Positions 25,836 to 33,926 of a DNA stretch of 51,602 nt are shown in pieces. Numbering within the stretch: the first letter of the stretch is position 1; each line of letters starts with the position of its first letter. The notes below the pieces were generated by a model, which saw only the letters and a program-made list of their open reading frames with translations, was not told where the DNA came from and did no database searches. Location of the stretch: positions 1 to 51,602 of the forward strand of contig JAFLSM010000014.1 in assembly GCA_022510955.1 (NCBI GenBank). Reading direction: 5' to 3'. A program made the position numbers and the translations under genes. Origin of the DNA: Ruminococcus sp. (GTDB lineage Bacteria > Bacillota > Clostridia > Oscillospirales > Acutalibacteraceae).

Positions 25836-25875
25836 CAAAAAAATAAACGGCAAGGTAAATACCCTGCCGTTAAAT
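25836..25875 (-). terminator. Terminator of the ferredoxin gene
   Basis: Stem AACGGCAagG/CccTGCCGTT with an A/T-rich loop. On the minus strand it is followed by a T-rich run (TATTTTTTT). It may also stop plus-strand transcription (AAATTTTTT). Confidence 0.75.
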
Positions 25876-25895
25876 TTTTTCATATTATGTATGAA

Positions 25896-26093
<198 letters not shown>

Positions 26094-26160
26094 CTATATT
26101 GTAACACAAATTTTTAAAAATTCAATCATTTTGGAAACATTTTTATATAATTTTCAAAAA

Positions 26161-26883
26161 CTACCTAAAAACCTCAGCAAGATAACCAAACAATTCCTCA
26201 AATGTACCGTGTTTATATTTTGAGTAATCCTTGTTTTGACGATTAATCATAGTATCAGTCACAAGATAGGTGTCAAAGCCAAGCTCGGCCGCTACCATAT
26301 CCTCGTCAACATCATTGCCTATCATAAGACTTTCTTCCGGCTTAATTCCGCATTTGTCGCAAATCATCTTGTAGTATTCAAGGTTAGGCTTGCAAAATCC
26401 GGAATTTTCATATGCTGTAATATGGTCAAAATAATTTGGAGATACCTCCGCCCAATTCAGTCGGCGCATTGTTGCAACCTCAGGAAAAATCGGATTGGTT
26501 GCGGCAATCAGCTTTCCGCCCTCAGGCAATTTATCCCTGACAAGTTCAACGCACTTTTTTGCAAACGGTGTAGTTTGTGTTGCTTGCTTTGCCGCGATAA
26601 ATTCTGAAAGATAATAATCATCAAACTGTTCAATATAAGGTGTTAAGTCCATATTGCACTCTTTTGATGCGACCTCCCAGAACACCTCCTTGTTGGTTCT
26701 GGAATTATCATTTTTCATCATTGCAGATGTACCTTTCCACACCGCATTAATCAGGGCATCGGCTTCAATGTTAAATATCGGGCAAAAGCGTTTACAAAGT
26801 GAACCGAAGTACAGCTTTGTAAATGCTTCCATATCCATAGGAAGCAATGTACCGTCCAAATCAAACAATATATTATTATACAT
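26161..26883 (-). CDS. HAD-family hydrolase
   Basis: A 240-residue haloacid dehalogenase-fold protein. Motif I is FDLDGT (Asp8, Asp10), motif II lies near 'IAATNP', and the C-terminal MIGNDVDEDMVAAELG is motif IV with the metal-binding Asp pair. A helical cap follows motif I. The phosphorylated substrate is unknown. The ATG at 26883 follows AAAGGGG; the upstream in-frame stretch to 26946 is probably leader. Confidence 0.85.
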   Translation of the reverse strand: MYNNILFDLDGTLLPMDMEAFTKLYFGSLCKRFCPIFNIEADALINAVWKGTSAMMKNDNSRTNKEVFWEVASKECNMDLTPYIEQFDDYYLSEFIAAKQATQTTPFAKKCVELVRDKLPEGGKLIAATNPIFPEVATMRRLNWAEVSPNYFDHITAYENSGFCKPNLEYYKMICDKCGIKPEESLMIGNDVDEDMVAAELGFDTYLVTDTMINRQNKDYSKYKHGTFEELFGYLAEVFR

Positions 26884-26940
26884 TATTTTCCCCTTTTCTT
26901 TTTTCATAACCTGTAATATTATAAATACAAATTCTTGAGA

Positions 26941-26969
26941 TTGCAAGTTACAGAATTTTAATGTATAAT
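26941..26969 (+). promoter_or_regulatory. Promoter of the 2-hydroxyacid dehydrogenase gene
   Basis: TTGCAA, 17-nt spacer, TATAAT; predicted start about 24 nt before the ATG. Confidence 0.65.
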
Positions 26970-26998
26970 TTTAACATATTGAATTTGGAGTTGATTTT

Positions 26999-27946
26999 AT
27001 GAAAATCGTTTTGACAGATGCACAAACGGTGCTAGATGACCTTGTGGATGCCACCTCATTAAGAGAGCTTGGCGAGGTCGTTGAATACGGTTTATTGAAA
27101 TATGACGAGGTGGCAGAAAAAATAGCTGATGCCGATATTGTTGTCTGCAACAAAACTCAACTCGATAAGCACACCTTAAGACTTGCAAAGAAATTGAAAT
27201 ATATCGGTCTGTTCGCTACAGGCTACAACAATATTGATATTGATTATTGCAGAGAGCACAACATTGCGGTATGCAATGCAGGTTCATACTCGACCAATGC
27301 CGTTGCACAGCACACCTTTGCACTTATATTGGAGCATTTCAACAATACTGCAAAGTACAATGATTTTGTTCAGAAAGGCAAGTGGAAGAGAAGCAAGACT
27401 TTCTCCCCATTCGTATACCCTTTAAGAGAGCTTGCAGGCAAAACACTTGGCATTGTCGGCTTGGGCAATATCGGTCAGGCAGTTGCAAAAATTGCAAATG
27501 CATTTGAGATGAATGTTATAGCCTACAACCGTTCGGCAAAAAAAATCGACAATGTAAAAATGGTATCGCTTGATGAGCTTTTGAGTGAAAGCGACATTGT
27601 GAGCGTGCATTGTCCTTTAAACAGAGAATCAGAGCATATTTTCAATAAAGAGACCTTTGCCAAAATGAAAAAAGGCGCTTTATTTGTGAATACCGCCAGA
27701 GGCGGAGTTATGGTAGAGCAAGATTTATTTGACGCTCTTGAAAGCGGTCATCTTGGCGGTGCGGCAATAGACACTCTTGCGGTTGAACCAATGGAAGAGG
27801 ACTGCATACTTATGAATGCTAAAAACTGCATTATTACACCACACATTGCTTGGGCTCCCGTTGAAACTAGAGTACGGCTGATGAATATTGTGGTTGATAA
27901 CATCAAAAATTTCCTGAACGGCACACCGACAAATAAGGTGAATTAA
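26999..27946 (+). CDS. D-2-hydroxyacid dehydrogenase (NAD-dependent)
   Basis: 315 residues, the usual length of glycerate/hydroxypyruvate-type D-2-hydroxyacid dehydrogenases. The Rossmann motif GLGNIG is at 154-159, the catalytic Arg lies in NTARGG, a Glu in VEPMEED and the catalytic His in ITPHIAWAP. It lacks the C-terminal ACT domain of serA. Substrate candidates are hydroxypyruvate, glyoxylate or 2-ketoacids. serC and serA lie about 1-3 kb downstream on the other strand, which suits a link with serine/glycerate metabolism but does not prove it. Confidence 0.88.
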   Translation: MKIVLTDAQTVLDDLVDATSLRELGEVVEYGLLKYDEVAEKIADADIVVCNKTQLDKHTLRLAKKLKYIGLFATGYNNIDIDYCREHNIAVCNAGSYSTNAVAQHTFALILEHFNNTAKYNDFVQKGKWKRSKTFSPFVYPLRELAGKTLGIVGLGNIGQAVAKIANAFEMNVIAYNRSAKKIDNVKMVSLDELLSESDIVSVHCPLNRESEHIFNKETFAKMKKGALFVNTARGGVMVEQDLFDALESGHLGGAAIDTLAVEPMEEDCILMNAKNCIITPHIAWAPVETRVRLMNIVVDNIKNFLNGTPTNKVN

Positions 27947-28032
27947 CAACATTATCTTGCAACCAATTCGGGCAGATAGAAATGATTTGTTTATCTTGTA
28001 ATAAACTAATTTTCAAAGGAGAGATTACAACT

Positions 28033-28827
28033 TTGACTAAATTAATTTTCATTGAGGGGGTTTCAGGAGTTGGCAAATCAACAATGGTACAAACACTTAC
28101 AAAAGAATTAACAGCCTTAGGATATAAAGTAAAATCATATTTAGAAGGTGATTACACAAATCCTATAGATTTCTATCACACCGCATATTTTACAAAACAC
28201 GAATTCAATAAATTGTGCTCAGAATATAGTTGTTACAGAGAACTCATAAACGCAAACACAATTCATTTAGATGATATAAGACTAATACGATATAGCAATG
28301 GCAAAAAATACATATTTGAAGAACCTTTGCTTTCTACTCTTTCAGAGAGTGAATTTTGTTATCACCCCAAGAAAATAATTCCAATAGATAAATACATCTC
28401 AATATATACAAAGATATGGAATAATTTTCAGAACTCACTCACCAATGTGTTTGACTTTATAATCTTTGACGGCTCTTTACTTCATCATCCGCTTAATGAT
28501 ATGATTAACAATTATCACATTACGGGAAAACAGACTGTACCTTATATTGTTGCACTGCTTAATTCACTTGAATTAAGCGAGAAATTTATATTTTATCTAA
28601 AAACTGATAATATATCAAAGCAATTAAAAATAGCACGCAAGAAACGCAAGCAATCTAAACCGACAACAAGACAGATTGAATTTTGGGAAAGTCGATTTAA
28701 AGATGAAATGATTGTTCTTAATTCAATTTACAATAAATACCAAATACTTGATATTTCCGATAATGGTTGGGACTTAGCTAAAAAGGAAATACTATATACA
28801 ATACATTATAATCTTAAATGCCAATAA
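28033..28827 (+). CDS. P-loop nucleotide kinase-like protein
   Basis: A 264-residue protein with a clear kinase P-loop, GVSGVGKS (9-16), at the N-terminus, like thymidylate or deoxynucleoside kinases. The 'IFDGSLLHHP' segment near the middle could hold the Walker B Asp. A basic LID-like region (KKRKQSKPTTRQ) lies in the C-terminal third. No exact family is recognised. The start is the TTG after AAAGGAGA; an ATG at 27982 is in frame but lacks a binding site. Base composition is markedly AT-rich compared with the adjacent dehydrogenase, a hint of transfer. It follows that gene by 86 bases and ends at a bidirectional terminator. Confidence 0.6.
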   Translation: MTKLIFIEGVSGVGKSTMVQTLTKELTALGYKVKSYLEGDYTNPIDFYHTAYFTKHEFNKLCSEYSCYRELINANTIHLDDIRLIRYSNGKKYIFEEPLLSTLSESEFCYHPKKIIPIDKYISIYTKIWNNFQNSLTNVFDFIIFDGSLLHHPLNDMINNYHITGKQTVPYIVALLNSLELSEKFIFYLKTDNISKQLKIARKKRKQSKPTTRQIEFWESRFKDEMIVLNSIYNKYQILDISDNGWDLAKKEILYTIHYNLKCQ

Positions 28828-28830
28828 TAA

Positions 28831-28868
28831 AGAAAAGGGACTGACATTATTTGACAGTCCCTTAAACT
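28831..28868. terminator. Bidirectional terminator between P-loop gene and serA
   Basis: 9-bp stem AAGGGACTG/CAGTCCCTT. On the minus strand TTTTCTTTATT follows; on the plus strand AAACTTTATTT follows. It separates two convergent genes. Confidence 0.75.
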
Positions 28869-28889
28869 TTATTTAATCAAATATGACTA

Positions 28890-30044
28890 TTAAAGCACTC
28901 TTACTCTTACAACGCCTTCAACAGCAGAGATTTTGTCTGCGTCTGCCTTGTCTGCGCCAGCTACATCAATGATTGTGTAAGCATAGTCGCCACGGCTCTT
29001 TGAGAGCATATTCTCAACATTACCATTAACCTCTGCAAGCACCTTCTTGAGAAGCTCAGGAACATTCTTGTGCATTACGCAGAAACGAGTGTCATCCTCG
29101 TTTGTTCTTGCAAGAGAGATTGCAGGATAGTTTACTGAGTTGATGATGTTTCCGTTTTCAAGGTATTCCTTAACCTGGTCACAAGCCATAACTGCACAGT
29201 TGTCCTCGCTCTCAGGAGTTGAAGCACCGAGGTGAGGCATACAAATAACATTTTCCTCGCCGAGGATATCATCTGTACCGAAATCTGTAACATACTTTGC
29301 AACCTTGCCGCTCTTTACAGCCTCAAGAACAGCTGTTGAATTTACAAGACCGTCACGGCTGTAGTTGAGAATACGAACGCCGTCCTTCATCTTTGCAATC
29401 ATATCAGCATCAACAAGGTCTTTTGTATCACCTGTGAGCGGAACATGAATTGTGAGGTAATCACAGTTTGTCATAACCTCTTCGTTATTCTTCATAAGCT
29501 TTACAGCAGGGTCAAGCTTTAAAGCGTTTGAAACAGACATAAATGGATCAAAGCCGATTACCTTCATACCAAGTGCAACTGCCGCATTTGCAACGAGAAT
29601 ACCGATTGCACCAAGACCGATTACACCAAGAGTTTTGCCCTGAATTTCAGGACCTACAAACTGGCTCTTGCCCTTTTCTACCATTTTACCAACAGCATCG
29701 CCGTTGCCCTTAAGAGTTTTTGCCCAGTCAATGCCCTCAACAACTTTTCTTGATGAAAGCAAAAGACCCATAATAACCAGTTCCTTAACAGCGTTTGCGT
29801 TTGCACCCGGTGTATTGAATACAACAATACCCTGCTCTGAGCACTTGTCCTTTGGAATGTTGTTTGTGCCTGCACCTGCTCTTGCGATTGCAAGAAGGTT
29901 GCTTTCAAATTCCATATCGTGCATTGCGGCACTTCTTACGAGAATTGCATCAGGATTCTGAACATCTTCGCCGTAGCTGTAATTGTCGCCGAGTCTTGAT
30001 GTGCCGATTGCAGCAATCTTATTTAATGTAAGTACATTATACAT
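28890..30044 (-). CDS. serA: D-3-phosphoglycerate dehydrogenase
   Basis: 384 residues. First step of serine synthesis from 3-phosphoglycerate. The cofactor motif GVIGLGAIG lies near residue 145, and active-site Arg (NYSRDGLVN) and His (MPHLGAS) are present. The C-terminal 75 residues (RFCVMHKNVPELLKKVLAEV onward) form an ACT-type regulatory domain, so this is the shorter ACT-bearing form. It lies downstream of serC in the same direction, with a 78-nt gap that contains a palindrome. Confidence 0.93.
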   Translation of the reverse strand: MYNVLTLNKIAAIGTSRLGDNYSYGEDVQNPDAILVRSAAMHDMEFESNLLAIARAGAGTNNIPKDKCSEQGIVVFNTPGANANAVKELVIMGLLLSSRKVVEGIDWAKTLKGNGDAVGKMVEKGKSQFVGPEIQGKTLGVIGLGAIGILVANAAVALGMKVIGFDPFMSVSNALKLDPAVKLMKNNEEVMTNCDYLTIHVPLTGDTKDLVDADMIAKMKDGVRILNYSRDGLVNSTAVLEAVKSGKVAKYVTDFGTDDILGEENVICMPHLGASTPESEDNCAVMACDQVKEYLENGNIINSVNYPAISLARTNEDDTRFCVMHKNVPELLKKVLAEVNGNVENMLSKSRGDYAYTIIDVAGADKADADKISAVEGVVRVRVL

Positions 30045-30080
30045 TTAAATCAATCCTTTTTAATAATATTTCAAAATGCA

Positions 30081-30103
30081 AAGAACGGCAGCTGCCGTTC
30101 CTT
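30081..30103 (-). terminator. Palindrome between serC and serA
   Basis: GAACGGCAGCTGCCGTTC (30083-30100) is a perfect 18-base palindrome followed on the minus strand by TTTGCATTTTG. It has no long loop and only a weak T-run. It may partly terminate serC transcripts or stabilise the message between the two genes. Confidence 0.45.
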
Positions 30104-30122
30104 GATAAAAGGCCAAATAAAA

Positions 30123-31208
30123 TTACTTGTTTTCAGCCTCAAACTTCTTCATAAACTCTACAAGCTTTTCAACACCCTCGATTGGCATTGCGTTGTAGAT
30201 TGATGCACGCATACCGCCAACTGAACGGTGACCCTTAAGATTTACAAAGCCTGCTTCTGTTGATTCCTTAACAAACTTAGCATCAAGCTCATCGTTGCCT
30301 GTTACAAACGGAACATTCATAAGTGAACGGTCCTCAGGAACAACTGTACCCTTGAAAAGCTCTGAACTGTCGAGAAAATCGTAAAGAATCTTTGCCTTTT
30401 TCTCGTTAAGCTCCTTCATCTTATCAAGACCGCCGATTTCATTCTTAATCCACTCAAGCACAAGCTTTGCAATATAAATTGAGTAGCAAGGAGGTGTGTT
30501 ATAAAGTGAATCACTGTCAGCATGTGTCTTGTAATTAAGCATTGTAGGAGTAATATCCATAGCATTTCCGATAAGATCCTCTCTTACAATAGCGATTGTA
30601 AGACCTGCACCAGCCATATTCTTCTGAGCACCTGCAAAAAGAAGACCAAACTTTGAAATATCAAGTGGCTCTGAGCAAATGCATGAAGAAATATCAGCAA
30701 CGAGCGGAATATCGCCTGTTTCAGGAAGCTCATGGTAAACTGTACCGTAGATTGTATTGTTAAGGCAGATATAAACATAGTCAGCATCCTCACGGAACAT
30801 TGACTTGTCTGTCTTTGGAATATATGCAAATGTCTTGTCAGCAGAAGATGCAACAGCCTGTACATCACCGTACTTCTGTGCCTCCTGGTAAGCCTTTTTA
30901 GCCCACTGACCTGTAATGATGTAGTCAGCCTTATTGTTCTTATTCATAAGGTTCATTGCAACCATAGCAAACTGTGTTGAACCACCGCCCTGCAAGAAAA
31001 GAACCTTGTAATTGTCAGGAATGTTATAAATCTCTCTTAAAAGTGCTTCTGCATCTTTAATAATCTTGTCAAACGCCTTGCTGCGGTGTGACATTTCCAT
31101 TACGCTCTGACCTGTGCCCTCATAGTCGAGCATTTCGGCTGCTGCTTTTTTAAGCACTGCCTCAGGCAACATTGACGGACCTGCTGAAAAGTTATATACT
31201 CTTGCCAT
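30123..31208 (-). CDS. serC: Phosphoserine aminotransferase
   Basis: 361 residues, class V aminotransferase. It converts 3-phosphohydroxypyruvate and glutamate to phosphoserine. It begins with the family's 'NFSAGPSMLPEAVLKKA', and the PLP lysine lies in LLFAGAQKNMAGAG. No serB is found in the window, so phosphoserine phosphatase must be elsewhere (a HAD protein is encoded 4 kb away, but its role is unknown). Confidence 0.95.
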   Translation of the reverse strand: MARVYNFSAGPSMLPEAVLKKAAAEMLDYEGTGQSVMEMSHRSKAFDKIIKDAEALLREIYNIPDNYKVLFLQGGGSTQFAMVAMNLMNKNNKADYIITGQWAKKAYQEAQKYGDVQAVASSADKTFAYIPKTDKSMFREDADYVYICLNNTIYGTVYHELPETGDIPLVADISSCICSEPLDISKFGLLFAGAQKNMAGAGLTIAIVREDLIGNAMDITPTMLNYKTHADSDSLYNTPPCYSIYIAKLVLEWIKNEIGGLDKMKELNEKKAKILYDFLDSSELFKGTVVPEDRSLMNVPFVTGNDELDAKFVKESTEAGFVNLKGHRSVGGMRASIYNAMPIEGVEKLVEFMKKFEAENK

Positions 31209-31295
31209 TTTCTAAATCCCCTTTGATTTAAAATATAATAATTATTATGCAATTAAGATAAATACCATACTCAATTTATCTTCAATAATACATAA

Positions 31296-31324
31296 ATTAT
31301 ACGCCTATAAACTTCCAAAGTCAA
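31296..31324 (-). promoter_or_regulatory. Promoter of serC-serA
   Basis: TTGACT, 17-nt spacer, TATAAT on the minus strand. Predicted start near 31289, leaving an 80-nt leader. A repeat remnant abuts the -35 hexamer. No T-box or riboswitch pattern is seen in the leader. Confidence 0.7.
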
Positions 31325-31334
31325 TATTTTTCTC

Positions 31335-31430
31335 CGCTTCAGAAGTCGGTTTTAATATGTAACCGTTGTAGCCCGAAGATACACTTCGTTTGTAAGGTTA
31401 CAATTCATAAAGAACTATCAAAAGTTTAAA
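31335..31430. repeat. Long-hairpin repeat family, truncated copy by serC
   Basis: Left-end sequence GCTTCAGAAGTCGGTTTTAATATGTAACC then GCCCGAAGATACACTTCG, after which the similarity fades. It lies just upstream of the serC promoter, in the gap between pyrF and serC. Confidence 0.65.
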
Positions 31431-31486
31431 TCAACACCAAAAAAATTGTTTGAATAAAAATTCATAATGCCATATTAAAACATCAT

Positions 31487-32422
31487 TTAAATTTTTATTT
31501 CACCGATACAGCTAATAATTTCATCTCTCATTCGGATAGCTTCATTTCTTGCAGCTATTGCAAAATCATCCTCAGTCATGCCATCCTGCTTTTGCCAAGC
31601 ACACATAATACCTCGGCTTGAATTGATTATTGCACCAAGACCGTTTTTGTCAAATGCATTTTTAACATCTTCAGCACCGCCGCCCTGTGCACCGTATCCC
31701 GGCACCAGGAAGAATGTATGCACAAGCTTTTCACGCATTTCAGCAAGCTGCTGAGGATAAGTTGCACCAACAACTGCACCTACTGCACTGTAGCCGTATT
31801 TGCCCATAAGAGAACTGCCCCAGTTCTCACACATTTTGCCCATATGCTCATAAACGGTTTCGTCAGTATCAAGCTTCATATCCTGCAATTCGCCTGAGCT
31901 TGGGTTTGAAGTTTTTACAAGCACAAAAATGCCCTTATCTTTTTCGTCACAAATCTTTGCAAGCGGCTTTATGCCGTCTGTACCGAGATATCCGTTGACT
32001 GTGAGGGCGTCTGCACCAAACGCATCAAGCATTTCGCCGTCAACACTTGTTGTGCCGAGGTGAGCAGTAGCGTATGCCTCCATTGTTGTGCCAATGTCGT
32101 TACGCTTGCCGTCAGTCATTACAAACATCCCCTTTGACTTTGCATATGCGATTGTTTCACACAAAGCCTTTACACCCTGCCAGCCGTACATTTCGTAGTA
32201 CGCAGCCTGAGGCTTAATTGCCGGAACAATATCATAAAGGCTGTCAATTAAAGCCTTGTTGAACTCTAAAAGTGCCGCTGCCGCACCCTCAAGAGTCTTG
32301 CCGAATTTTTCAAAACATTTTTCCTTGATTGATGCAGGCACATAGTCAAGCTTAGGGTCAAGACCTGCAACGGTAGGATTCTGCATTTTTACAATGTTTT
32401 CAATAAGTCTGTCAAATGCCAT
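31487..32422 (-). CDS. pyrF: Orotidine 5'-phosphate decarboxylase, type 2
   Basis: 311 residues, the longer type 2 form (TIGR02127-like). Last step of UMP synthesis. Signature segments are VAGLDPKLDYVP at the N-terminus, catalytic MTDGKRNDIGTT near 100, and GYGAQGGGAED near the phosphate site. The ATG follows AGGAGG. A 28-bp palindrome lies 22 nt upstream of the start. It is last in a run with pyrC, an aldolase-like gene and an ASCH gene. Confidence 0.95.
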   Translation of the reverse strand: MAFDRLIENIVKMQNPTVAGLDPKLDYVPASIKEKCFEKFGKTLEGAAAALLEFNKALIDSLYDIVPAIKPQAAYYEMYGWQGVKALCETIAYAKSKGMFVMTDGKRNDIGTTMEAYATAHLGTTSVDGEMLDAFGADALTVNGYLGTDGIKPLAKICDEKDKGIFVLVKTSNPSSGELQDMKLDTDETVYEHMGKMCENWGSSLMGKYGYSAVGAVVGATYPQQLAEMREKLVHTFFLVPGYGAQGGGAEDVKNAFDKNGLGAIINSSRGIMCAWQKQDGMTEDDFAIAARNEAIRMRDEIISCIGEIKI

Positions 32423-32444
32423 TTTGTCCTCCTGTCATTTATTT

Positions 32445-32472
32445 ATACTAATCTTCTATTGGCGATTAGTAT
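32445..32472 (-). repeat. 28-bp palindromic element (copy 2) upstream of pyrF
   Basis: Read on the minus strand it is ATACTAATCGCCAATAGAAG + ATTAGTAT, identical at 27 of 28 positions to 2277-2304. It overlaps the end of the ASCH gene: the last sense codons and the TAG stop of that gene (32456-32458) lie inside it. It may act as an RNA hairpin before pyrF. Confidence 0.7.
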
Positions 32473-32815
32473 TAATTATTTCAATCTCTATTCCGACAAC
32501 ACCGCACTTTTTCTGCTGTTCAGCCGAATAGTAAAGCTCCATATCACTTGAATGTGCATAGCAGACATCATCCGCTGTATATCCGCATTTCAAAAGCGGG
32601 AGTGAATAGTAAAGCTCCTCAAATGAGCAAAACCTGTGTAAAGCCAAAACCTTTGCATTTATTACTTTCGTGCTGTCGTCTGTATTTTCAAATTCAATCT
32701 CATCACCGATTTTTATCCTTCGGCGTTTTTCATCATTTAACCTAAGTTCAATGGTTTTTTCACCGGATTTTATCATCTCAAAAGGTGACGGATTGAGTTT
32801 CATTTTATGTTTCAT
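32456..32815 (-). CDS. ASCH-domain protein
   Basis: A 119-residue ASCH-domain protein, a fold related to PUA and associated with RNA binding or hydrolysis of modified cytidines (the YqfB amidohydrolase group is one example). Family marks are 'MKLNPSPFEMIKSGEKTIELRL', where GxKxxExR is the conserved pocket, then 'RRIKIGDEIEFEN', and a C-terminal 'CGVVGIEIEII'. The last few residues (NTNRQ) and stop codon are encoded by the palindromic repeat. It lies between an aldolase-like gene and pyrF; an RNA-linked or nucleotide-linked role is plausible, but unproven. Confidence 0.8.
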   Translation of the reverse strand: MKHKMKLNPSPFEMIKSGEKTIELRLNDEKRRRIKIGDEIEFENTDDSTKVINAKVLALHRFCSFEELYYSLPLLKCGYTADDVCYAHSSDMELYYSAEQQKKCGVVGIEIEIINTNRQ

Positions 32816-32830
32816 CTTATTTATTCAACA

Positions 32831-33811
32831 TCAGTTATTAATTATGTCGTACAGCTCGTTGATGAATTTGTAGTAATCTTTTCTCTCTTCCTTAACAAAC
32901 TGAATTGCAGGACGAGGATGAGTATTGTACTGACCTGTGAGCATATACGGAATATCGTAGCCCCACTTTACGCCTTGTTCTCTGAGTTTTGATGTGTGGT
33001 CCTCAATAATCTTTACGATTGGGTCAACCTTGTACTTTGGATTTTTGAGGAAACCGAGGAGAAGCTCAAGCGCACAGTTACCTGCACCTCTGCCCATTCC
33101 GTCAACAGTAGCGTCAAGATAGCTTGCGCCATAAGTCATAGCCTCGATTGTATTTGCAAATGCAAGCTGCTGATTGTTGTGAGCATGAATACCAACTGAC
33201 TTTTTGTATTTATCTGCAATTTCGCAGTACATATCAGCAAGTCGTCTTGCCTCCTCAGGATAGATTGAGCCATAGCTGTCTACAATATAAAATGCACTTA
33301 CAGGAGTTTGACCGAACGCTTCAAGAGCTGCCTTAATGTCCTCAGTTCTTGCCTTTGAAACAGCCATAATATTGATTGTTGTTTCATATCCCTTTTTCGC
33401 AGCATCCTCAATCATCTCGATTGCAGCAGGAATTGTGTTGATGTATGTTGCAATTCTGATTAAATCAATCGGGCTGTCCTTCTTTTGAATGATATCATTC
33501 TTAAAGTCAGTTCTGCCGACATCAGCCATTACTGCAATCTTAAGATCAGTCTTGTTGTCGCCTACAATTTTGCGGATATCCTCATCTTTACAGAACTTCC
33601 ACTTACCAAAATCGTTTTCATCAAAAATTTCCTTTGATGCTTTGTAACCAAACTCCATATAATCAACGCCGGCCTTAACATTTGCAGCGTACAAATCTTT
33701 AACAAACTTATCATCAAATCTAAAGTCGTTACAAAGTCCTCCGTCACGAATAGTTGCATCTACAACCCTTATGTCCTTTCTTACTGAAAGCAAATCGCCT
33801 TTCTGTGCCAT
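32831..33811 (-). CDS. HMGL/DRE-TIM aldolase-like protein
   Basis: A 326-residue TIM-barrel protein of the HMGL-like/4-hydroxy-2-oxovalerate aldolase group. Catalytic motif VVDATIRDGG opens the barrel. Central 'FYIVDSYGSIYPEEARRLAD' and metal-binding VGIHAHNNQQLAFAN follow, and 'VDGMGRGAGNCALELLLG' closes the active site. The dehydrogenase partner of the aldolase pathway is absent, so the substrate is unknown. It is in a pyrimidine operon, downstream of pyrC by 115 nt. It is 15 nt before the ASCH gene. Confidence 0.8.
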   Translation of the reverse strand: MAQKGDLLSVRKDIRVVDATIRDGGLCNDFRFDDKFVKDLYAANVKAGVDYMEFGYKASKEIFDENDFGKWKFCKDEDIRKIVGDNKTDLKIAVMADVGRTDFKNDIIQKKDSPIDLIRIATYINTIPAAIEMIEDAAKKGYETTINIMAVSKARTEDIKAALEAFGQTPVSAFYIVDSYGSIYPEEARRLADMYCEIADKYKKSVGIHAHNNQQLAFANTIEAMTYGASYLDATVDGMGRGAGNCALELLLGFLKNPKYKVDPIVKIIEDHTSKLREQGVKWGYDIPYMLTGQYNTHPRPAIQFVKEERKDYYKFINELYDIINN

Positions 33812-33926
33812 TTCATTTACTCCCTTTCCTTGTTGTATTTATTTTATCTTATCCGATTTTCCCTTTAATCAGCACTCAATTTATACTTTTCAAAAGAGAT
33901 AATCATATTTATATATTGACTTATAA

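Noticed and set aside
31209-31295. T-box or serine-responsive leader before serC
   Set aside because: The 80-nt leader is too short and shows no terminator or specifier-like structure.
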